A DNA stretch of 64,000 bases from Streptomyces sp. HUAS YS2 (GTDB lineage: Bacteria; Actinomycetota; Actinomycetes; Streptomycetales; Streptomycetaceae), in contig NZ_CP137573.1 of the NCBI RefSeq assembly GCF_033343995.1, forward strand, positions 4,621,001 to 4,685,000. The letters are read 5' to 3'. The notes below the pieces were generated by a model. It was not told the origin of the DNA. It made no database searches and saw only the letters and a list, made by a program, of their open reading frames with translations. How positions within the stretch are numbered: position 1 is the first letter of the stretch; each line of letters opens with the position of its first letter. A program made the position numbers and the translations under genes. Below, in pieces: positions 58,491-64,000 of this stretch.

Positions 58491-58632
58491 TCAGCCGTGC
58501 GCGCTCGCCGTCGCTGAGCCGTGCGCGCCAGCCGTCGCTCTCAGTCGGGCGGGCCCGCAGAGCCATGGACGCCGCTGAGCCGCGGTCGCCGTCGCTCGGT
58601 CGTGCGCGCGCCGTTCAGCCGTGCGCGCTCGC
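58491..58632. repeat. stop-codon-anchored duplicated sequence
   Basis: TCAGCCGTGCGCGCTCGC at 58615-58632 covers the stop and last codons of the WYL regulator (minus strand). The same 18-mer occurs at 58491-58508, and diverged copies (TGAGCCGTGCGCGCC, TGAGCCGCGGTCGCC, TCGGTCGTGCGCGC) lie between. Confidence 0.82.
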
Positions 58633-59577
58633 TGCCGCCAGGCGGGACGCCAGGTCCTGCGTATAGGTCAGCAACGCGTCCGGCGCCTTGATCGTGAACG
58701 GGGCGTCGACCAGGGCGAGCCGGAGCGCCAGCCACTCGACGGAGTCGTTCGTGCGCGTACGCAGCCGGCAGGTGCCCTCGCCAGTCGGGGCCGGAGCCAG
58801 ATGCGCCGGCAGCCGGGCCGCCACGAACGCGGCCGGCGCCTCGAACCGTACGTCCAGCTCCACGTCCGGCTGGGCCCGCGACATCGAGCGGGTCAGCAGC
58901 TGCGCCGCGTCCCCCGCCGGCAGCTCGCGCGCCGTGAACCGTGCCCCGGTCGGGAACGGCTCGCTCACCCGGTCCACCCGGAACGTCCGCCAGTCCTCCC
59001 GCCCCAGGTCGTACGCCACCAGGTACCAGCGCCGCCCGGTCGACACCAGCCGGTACGGCTCCACCAGGCGTCGGCTCTCCGCCCCGTCGCCCGCCCGGTA
59101 GCCGAACCGCAACCGCTCCTGGCCGGTCACCGCACCCGCCAGCGCCGTCAGCGTCTGTGGGGCGACGGTCGCGCCGTCACCCCTGGTCAGAGGGATCGTC
59201 GCGTTCTGGAGCGTGGAGACCCGGTGCCGCAGCCGGGACGGCAGCACCTGCTCCAGCTTCGCCAGGGCCCGTACAGAGGCCTCCTCCACGCCCTCGATCG
59301 CGTGCCCGGCCCCCGCCCGCAGGCCGACCGCGATGGCGACCGCCTCCTCGTCGTCGAGGAGCAGCGGCGGCATGGCCGTACCCGCGACCAGGCGGTACCC
59401 GCCGATCGCGCCCTTCGTCGCCTCCACCGGATAGCCGAGGTCCCGCAGCCGGTCGATGTCCCGCCGGATGGTGCGCGGAGAGACCGAGAGTCGCTCGGCG
59501 AGCTCACTGCCCGGCCACTCGCGTGGCGTCTGCAGGAGCGACAGCAGATTCAGAAGTCGTGCCGGGGTGTCCGTCAT
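58615..59577 (-). CDS. WYL domain-containing DeoR-type regulator
   Basis: 320 residues. An N-terminal HTH_11 (ARLLNLLSLLQTPREWPGSELAERLSVSPRTIRRDIDRLRDLGYPV), then the WYL domain with R-R-L-V-E-P-Y-R-L-V, G-R-R-W-Y-L-V-A-Y-D and R-T-F-R-V-D-R-V, and a C-terminal WCX-like domain. WYL proteins respond to nucleotide or nucleic-acid ligands. It is divergent from the DHA2 pump and separated by only 62 bp, so it likely regulates that pump. Confidence 0.92.
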   Translation of the reverse strand: MTDTPARLLNLLSLLQTPREWPGSELAERLSVSPRTIRRDIDRLRDLGYPVEATKGAIGGYRLVAGTAMPPLLLDDEEAVAIAVGLRAGAGHAIEGVEEASVRALAKLEQVLPSRLRHRVSTLQNATIPLTRGDGATVAPQTLTALAGAVTGQERLRFGYRAGDGAESRRLVEPYRLVSTGRRWYLVAYDLGREDWRTFRVDRVSEPFPTGARFTARELPAGDAAQLLTRSMSRAQPDVELDVRFEAPAAFVAARLPAHLAPAPTGEGTCRLRTRTNDSVEWLALRLALVDAPFTIKAPDALLTYTQDLASRLAAASAHG

Positions 59578-59639
59578 GCGTTCCAGGATGCTGGTTAATT
59601 AGGACGTGACCTGACCTACATCGGTCCTACTGTCCTCTC

Positions 59640-61244
59640 ATGAGTTCACACGACGCCGCCGCGCAGGCGGCCACCGAGACGGCCGACGCGGCGACAGGCG
59701 AGGCGACGGCGCCCGCCGAAGGGGCCGAGGACCGCAGGCGCTGGATCGCCCTCGCCATCGTCATGACCGCCGCCTTCATGGACCTGGTCGACGCCACGAT
59801 CGTGAACATCGCGATCCCCAGCATCGAGCGGAACCTCGACGCCTCGTTCGGCGCGATCCAGTGGATCACCGCCGGATACGCGCTCGCGTTCGCCGCGGGC
59901 CTGATCACCGGCGGCCGCCTCGGCGACATCTACGGCCGCAAGCGGCTGTTCCTCGTCGGCACCGCCGGCTTCACCCTCGCCTCCGCGCTCTGCGGCTTCG
60001 CCGCCGGGCCGGAGATGCTGGTCGCGTCCCGCCTGCTCCAGGGCGCGGCGGCCGCGATGATGGTCCCGCAGGTCCTGTCGATCGTTCACGTCACCTTCCC
60101 CGCGCACGAACGCGGCAAGGTGTTCGGCATGTTCGGCGCGATCATCGGCCTCGGCGCGGTCTCCGGCCCGCTGCTCGGCGCGCTGCTCACCCAGTGGAAC
60201 CTGTTCGGCCTGGAGTGGCGGCCGATCTTCCTGATCAACCTGCCGGTCGGCATCGCCGGCCTGATCCTGGGCCGCAAGTTCATCACCGAGTCCAAGGCCC
60301 CGAAGGCGCTCCGCCTCGACCTCGTCGGCGTGCTGCTCGTGACGGTCGCGCTGCTGATGCTGATCTACCCGCTGACCCGCGGCCGCGAGCTGGACTGGCC
60401 GCTGTGGGGCCACCTGATGATGGCCGGCAGCCTCGTCGTGTTCGGCGCCCTCGTCGCGTACGAGAAGTACAAGACGAAGAAGGACGGCTCGCCGCTGGTG
60501 GAGCTGAGCCTGTTCCGCGTGAAGAGCTTCGCGGCGGGCATCGCGGTCCAGCTGACCTTCGGCGTCGTGATGGGCGTGTTCTTCCTGGTCTGGACGCTGT
60601 ACATGCAGATCGGGCTCGGCTGGAGCCCGCTGAAGGCGGGCCTGACCGGCGTGCCGTTCTCGATCGCGGTCTCGGCCGCGGCCGGCATGTCGGTGCAGAA
60701 GCTGGTGCCGCGCTTCGGCCGCAAGGTGCTGCAGGCCGGTGCGCTGACGATGGCGACGGGCGTCCTGCTCTACATCTGGGAGGCCGGCCGGTACGGGACC
60801 TCCATCGCTCCCTGGCAGATGACGCTGCCGCTCGTGGTCATGGGCGTCGGCATGGGCCTGATCGTCGCGCCGCTGACGGACGCGGTGCTGTCCGACGTGC
60901 CGCGCGAGCACGCCGGTTCGGCGTCCGGCCTGATCAACACGACCGGGCAGATGGGCAACGCGCTCGGACTCGGTCTGGTGTCGGTCGTCTTCTTCGGAGT
61001 GATCGACGAGAAGCGGCTGCAGCAGATGCCCGCCGAGGTGGGCACGGCGTTCGCGGACGCCTTCCAGAACGCGCTGGGCTGGGTGGTCGCGGTCCTGGCG
61101 GCGATCTTCCTGGTGATGTTCGCGCTGCCGGCGAAGCCGAAGCAGCACATGGAGGGCGCGGACGCGGGAGACGACTCGGCGGAGGACGCCGGGGATGCCG
61201 GGGACGCGGGCGAGCCGACGAAGGAACCGGCACTGGCAGGCTGA
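59640..61244 (+). CDS. DHA2 family MFS efflux transporter
   Basis: 534 residues with 14 transmembrane segments expected. Motifs: DLVDATIVNIAIPSIERNL, GRLGDIYGRKRLF (motif A), R-L-L-Q-G-A-A-A-A-M-M-V-P-Q. Both termini are hydrophilic, and the C-terminal tail (DAGDDSAEDAGDAGDAGE) is a strongly acidic repeat. No ribosome site precedes the ATG. TACTGT ends 7 bases before it, so the message may be leaderless. Paired with the divergent WYL regulator. Confidence 0.9.
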   Translation: MSSHDAAAQAATETADAATGEATAPAEGAEDRRRWIALAIVMTAAFMDLVDATIVNIAIPSIERNLDASFGAIQWITAGYALAFAAGLITGGRLGDIYGRKRLFLVGTAGFTLASALCGFAAGPEMLVASRLLQGAAAAMMVPQVLSIVHVTFPAHERGKVFGMFGAIIGLGAVSGPLLGALLTQWNLFGLEWRPIFLINLPVGIAGLILGRKFITESKAPKALRLDLVGVLLVTVALLMLIYPLTRGRELDWPLWGHLMMAGSLVVFGALVAYEKYKTKKDGSPLVELSLFRVKSFAAGIAVQLTFGVVMGVFFLVWTLYMQIGLGWSPLKAGLTGVPFSIAVSAAAGMSVQKLVPRFGRKVLQAGALTMATGVLLYIWEAGRYGTSIAPWQMTLPLVVMGVGMGLIVAPLTDAVLSDVPREHAGSASGLINTTGQMGNALGLGLVSVVFFGVIDEKRLQQMPAEVGTAFADAFQNALGWVVAVLAAIFLVMFALPAKPKQHMEGADAGDDSAEDAGDAGDAGEPTKEPALAG

Positions 61245-61318
61245 CCGGCGGCCGGGTGACTGCGGTCGGCTGCCGGCGGTCGGCGGACCGGCAGGCGGTA
61301 CGGGCCCGAAGGGGCCGG

Positions 61319-61358
61319 GGCTCGGGGCCCGGGGGACACGTCCCCCGGGCCCCGAGCC
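61319..61358. terminator. perfect 19-bp hairpin after MFS gene
   Basis: GGCTCGGGGCCCGGGGGAC and its exact complement, with only AC between. No T tract. It lies 74 bp after the MFS stop and is the only notable feature in the 316-bp gap 61245-61560 apart from the downstream gene's ribosome site AAAGGAG. Confidence 0.8.
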
Positions 61359-61560
61359 GTCTCCGTCTCCGCTTCCGTTCGCGACCGTATCGGCTTCCCC
61401 ATCAGCCGATCGGTTGACTCTCGCGTCCCCCGGCGGGCGCGCCGACGGGAGCCTGCAGGCCGACCGTACGAGGCCCTGGGCGGCACCAGGATGGATGTCA
61501 GAGCGGGAACGCAGAGCTTCCCGAACCCCTCAGGGGGAGATTCCAAAGGAGCCGTTGACC

Positions 61561-62121
61561 ATGAAGAAGCTGTCCCTGCGCACCCGTGTCCTGACCGGTA
61601 CCGTCGCCGGCGCCGCCCTCGCCGCCGGTGCCTTCGGCGCCGTGTCCGCCAACGCGGCCACCCCCGCCGCCGCCCCGGCCGCCGCGGTGGCGAAGGCAGA
61701 CGCGGCCGACAAGAACACGACGCAGTCGACGCACCTGACGATCGAGGCCGCGACCGAGGCGGCGCAGGCCGCGCTCGACGCCGCGGAGAAGGAGAACCAG
61801 CGGGTCTCCGTCGCGGTCGTCGACCGCAACGGCAACACCATCGTGACGCTGCGCGGCGACGGCGCCGGCCCGCAGTCGTACGAGTCGGCGGAGAAGAAGG
61901 CGTACACGGCCGTCTCCTGGAACGCCACCACCTCGACCCTCGCGGGCCGCCTCGCCCAGGCGCCGAACCTGAAGGACATCCCCGGCACCCTCTTCCTCGC
62001 CGGTGGCGCCCCTGTCACCGCCAAGGGCGCCCCGATCGCGGGCATCGGTGTGGCCGGCGCCCCGAGCGGCGACCTCGACGAGAAGTTCGCCCAGGCCGGC
62101 GTCAACGCCCTCGCCAAGTAA
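61561..62121 (+). CDS. secreted GlcG/HbpS-like heme-binding family protein
   Basis: 186 residues. A Sec signal peptide (MKKLSLRTRVLTGTVAGAAL to A-N-A) and Ala-rich linker precede a GlcG/DUF336 domain: LTIEAATEAAQAALDAAEKE, VSVAVVDRNGNTIVTLRGD, ESAEKKAYTAVSW, and I-A-G-I-G-V-A-G-A. The family includes Streptomyces HbpS, an extracellular heme-binding redox sensor partner of SenS. No sensor kinase is nearby, so only the fold is secure. AAAGGAG precedes the ATG. Confidence 0.85.
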   Translation: MKKLSLRTRVLTGTVAGAALAAGAFGAVSANAATPAAAPAAAVAKADAADKNTTQSTHLTIEAATEAAQAALDAAEKENQRVSVAVVDRNGNTIVTLRGDGAGPQSYESAEKKAYTAVSWNATTSTLAGRLAQAPNLKDIPGTLFLAGGAPVTAKGAPIAGIGVAGAPSGDLDEKFAQAGVNALAK

Positions 62122-62236
62122 GCACCGGCGCGTCGGCCGGGCCGACGGCGACGCGCCCGCCACGCGGGCGCCCCTCAGCGACCGGCGGCACCCACCCCCC
62201 CCGTTCGGGTGCCGCCGGCCTTTCGCATGCCCAGCG

Positions 62237-62345
62237 GGCCTCAGCGGGACCGAGAGGCGGGCCTCAGCGGGACCGAGAGGCGGTGCCCAGCGGGCCCGCG
62301 GACCCGGGCCCTCGACGGACCCGGGCCCTCAACGGACCCGGGCCC
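62237..62345. repeat. tandem repeats (23-bp and 17-bp), the latter stop-codon anchored
   Basis: GGCCTCAGCGGGACCGAGAG is repeated at 62237 and 62260 (23-bp period). TCAACGGACCCGGGCCC (62329-62345, covering the DUF6227 stop) is copied as TCGACGGACCCGGGCCC at 62312-62328 and partly again at 62297. Confidence 0.85.
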
Positions 62346-63105
62346 GCGACTCCATCGCTTCCCGGGCCGTGTTCTCGTCCTCGTAGACCTCGCACATGTG
62401 TCGTCCGTCCGGCGTCGCCGTGTGCTCGACCTCCCACAGGCTCATCTCGCTGCCGTCGAGCAGCAGGAACGCGTGCTCGTAGAGCGTGAACCCGGCGTCC
62501 CGGCCCTCCACGGGGCACTGCCGTCCGAACGCCTGCGTGATGTGGTGCGCGAAGGCCACCCGCAGCCGGTGGGCGGTCTCCTCGCCCGGCCGGTCCGCGT
62601 TCTCCGCGCGCCGCAGCACCCGCCGCGCGTGGTCCGCCGAGTTGTCCGGCACGTACATCCGGGGCTGCCGGGGCACCGGCCGGGACAGCAGCGCCGTCAG
62701 CACCTCCAGGTCGTTCTCCAGCTCGTCGTCCGGGTCGTTGGACAGCACACCGGACCGCTCCACCCCCCACTCGCCGTCGAAGGTGACGGGCAGCCGCGAC
62801 GCGGCGAGCGTCGCCTCCGCCTCGTCCGCGTACAGCTCGTGGTGCTCGGCGCCGTCGCGACCGCCGTTGTGCACCAGCTCCCACAGGCTCAGCGCGGTGC
62901 CGTCCGCCAGGAGGTAGGTGTGCCGGTAGGTGCTGCGATGCAGCGTCGAGCTGTGGTGCGAGGAGTGCAGGGCGGAGGAGTGGGCGAGCGCGGTCTCCAG
63001 CCGCTCGACCGTGGAATCGGGCAGCTCGAAGGAGTTGAGGGCCCGGCCCAGGAGCCGCTCGACGTGCGTCTCGGTGGTCTCGTACGGATCGTGAGGATCG
63101 TTCAA
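62329..63105 (-). CDS. DUF6227 family protein
   Basis: 258 residues. ETHVERLLGRALNSFELPDSTVERLE and HSSHHSSTLHRSTYRHTYLLADGTALSLWELVHN match the Streptomyces DUF6227 family as I remember it. The C-terminal half repeats the same layout (YEHAFLLLDGSEMSLWEVEH), so the protein contains two related domains. Function unknown; cytoplasmic. Monocistronic. Confidence 0.85.
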   Translation of the reverse strand: MNDPHDPYETTETHVERLLGRALNSFELPDSTVERLETALAHSSALHSSHHSSTLHRSTYRHTYLLADGTALSLWELVHNGGRDGAEHHELYADEAEATLAASRLPVTFDGEWGVERSGVLSNDPDDELENDLEVLTALLSRPVPRQPRMYVPDNSADHARRVLRRAENADRPGEETAHRLRVAFAHHITQAFGRQCPVEGRDAGFTLYEHAFLLLDGSEMSLWEVEHTATPDGRHMCEVYEDENTAREAMESRARVR

Positions 63106-63226
63106 GGTGGGTCTCCAGGCCGTCGCCGCATGTCACGTGGTGCTCGCTTAACGTAGCCCCTGGGTCTGACATCGTGTCCGGGGTTCGGCAAAACGAAGGG
63201 GGAGCGCGCCAAGTTCCCGCGCGCCC

Positions 63227-64000
63227 TCAACTCCCTTGACCGCTGGCCTTCTTCGTATTTTCGGCCGTGGACGCCCGCGTCGCCCCTGGGGCGTAGAGCT
63301 CCGTGTACGAGGGGAACGTGCCGCCCGGCCCCGACACGCCCTCCGCCGCGAGCACGGCCCGCACGATCGCCCGGGTGACGGTGTCCGCCCCGGCCGCGAG
63401 GATCTCGTTCGGGGCCAGCGGCCCGCCCTCCGGCGGCAGCGGGCGCTCCCCGGTCGCCAGCGCGAACACCGTGTCCCCGTCGTTGAGAAGATGCACCGGA
63501 CGGACGGCGCGCGCGATGCCGTCGTGCGCCGTGCCCGCGAGCTTGTGCGCCTGTGCGCGGGTGAGGTCGGCGTCCGTCGCGACCACGGCCAGCGTCGTGT
63601 TCAACGGCGGCGGCACGCTCGTCTCCCTCGCCCGCGCGAGCCGCTCCTGCGCCGCCGCATGCACGGCCGGATCCGGGTACAGGGGCGGGGGGCCTCCCCC
63701 CTCCCCCGCCCCGCCCACCCCACCCGCGCCACCCACCCCGTCCGCCCCCTCGACAGGGCCGAAGTACCGGCCGTAGAGCACGCCGGTCGTCGGGTCGATC
63801 GCGGAGCCGACCGCGTTGACGACGACCAGCGCGGCGACCGTGATGCCCGACGGCAGGACCGTGCTCGCCGTCCCGACCCCGCCCTTGAGGCCGCCGACGA
63901 CGGCGCCCGTGCCCGCGCCCACCGCCCCGCACTCCACCGGCGCGCCGGCCTCCGACGCGGCCGCCGCCTCCACGGCCGCCCGGCCCGTCGACGCGTCCGG
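63227..64000 (-). CDS. P1 family N-terminal-nucleophile peptidase (5' end outside window)
   Basis: C-terminal 257 residues of a DmpA/BapA-type aminopeptidase fold. CGAVGAGTGAVVGGLKGGVGTAS is the conserved glycine-rich region leading to the self-cleavage site, followed by V-A-A-L-V-V-V-N-A-V-G-S and later T-L-A-V-V-A-T-D-A-D-L-T-R. P1 enzymes process themselves into two chains and act on N-terminal residues or beta-peptides. The frame is open to the right edge, so the start lies beyond. The Gly/Pro-rich loop around 63680-63750 is unusual. Confidence 0.85.
   Translation of the reverse strand, partial: PDASTGRAAVEAAAASEAGAPVECGAVGAGTGAVVGGLKGGVGTASTVLPSGITVAALVVVNAVGSAIDPTTGVLYGRYFGPVEGADGVGGAGGVGGAGEGGGPPPLYPDPAVHAAAQERLARARETSVPPPLNTTLAVVATDADLTRAQAHKLAGTAHDGIARAVRPVHLLNDGDTVFALATGERPLPPEGGPLAPNEILAAGADTVTRAIVRAVLAAEGVSGPGGTFPSYTELYAPGATRASTAENTKKASGQGS

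Overview
The window looks like a Streptomyces (or very close actinomycete) chromosome. Coding DNA is about 70% GC with strong third-position GC, TTG and GTG starts are common, there is an XRE/DUF397 pair, a HrdD-type sigma factor, an F420 (FO) synthase, a DUF6227 protein and a tRNA-Arg(CCU) carrying an integrated pSAM2-like element. All calls come from reading the sequence and translations; no database was searched.

Left chromosomal arm (1-33.6 kb). A catabolic-looking set (SDR, luciferase-like oxidoreductase, N-acyl-D-amino-acid deacylase-like amidohydrolase, aldehyde dehydrogenase) lies at 1-5.2 kb. It carries a TetR-like palindrome (TCTGACG-n3-CGTCAGA) that reappears 17 kb away, between a second SDR and an uncharacterised gene at 17.0-18.7 kb, so the two loci are probably one regulon. 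Between them are an APC permease, an AhpD-like protein, secreted FG-GAP and PHP-domain proteins, an LLM oxidoreductase, FO synthase (fbiC), and an ADP-ribosylglycohydrolase-like protein that has lost signature aspartates. Next come DUF397/XRE, a GPP34 protein, a D,D-carboxypeptidase with a long acidic tail, a polytopic membrane protein, a zinc-ribbon/ATP-grasp/HIT-like group, and a large CHAT-protease/STAND-ATPase/TPR protein with a small membrane partner, a probable conflict system.

Mobile element (33,666-49,509). A 44-bp direct repeat of the tRNA-Arg 3' half bounds a 15.8-kb actinomycete integrative and conjugative element (AICE). Its right half is the classical pSAM2-type backbone: Nudix Pif-like, GntR KorSA-like, FtsK-like Tra, small spread proteins, RepSA-type HUH initiator, Xis and Int. 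The left half is cargo: a GntR regulator with its own paired operator, a chain of small genes with a second GntR, and a low-GC two-gene operon of a DUF262 protein plus a HipA-type kinase. The DUF262-HipA pair is the strongest candidate for an undescribed defence or toxin system. A tiny Im9-like immunity gene is translationally coupled to the Nudix gene. In-frame TTA codons in tra, rep and three cargo genes suggest that transfer and replication depend on the bldA tRNA.

Right chromosomal arm (49.5-64 kb). After the tRNA come an acyl-CoA ligase, an M6 metalloprotease, TetR plus DHA2 efflux, MarR plus an extradiol-type dioxygenase, hrdD with a SigR-type promoter, a WYL regulator plus a second DHA2 pump, a secreted GlcG/HbpS-like protein, DUF6227, and a P1-family peptidase cut by the right edge. 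At several gene ends (25.7, 51.4, 55.5, 58.6, 62.3 kb) the last codons and the stop codon are duplicated into tandem repeats just downstream, a recurring and unexplained pattern.
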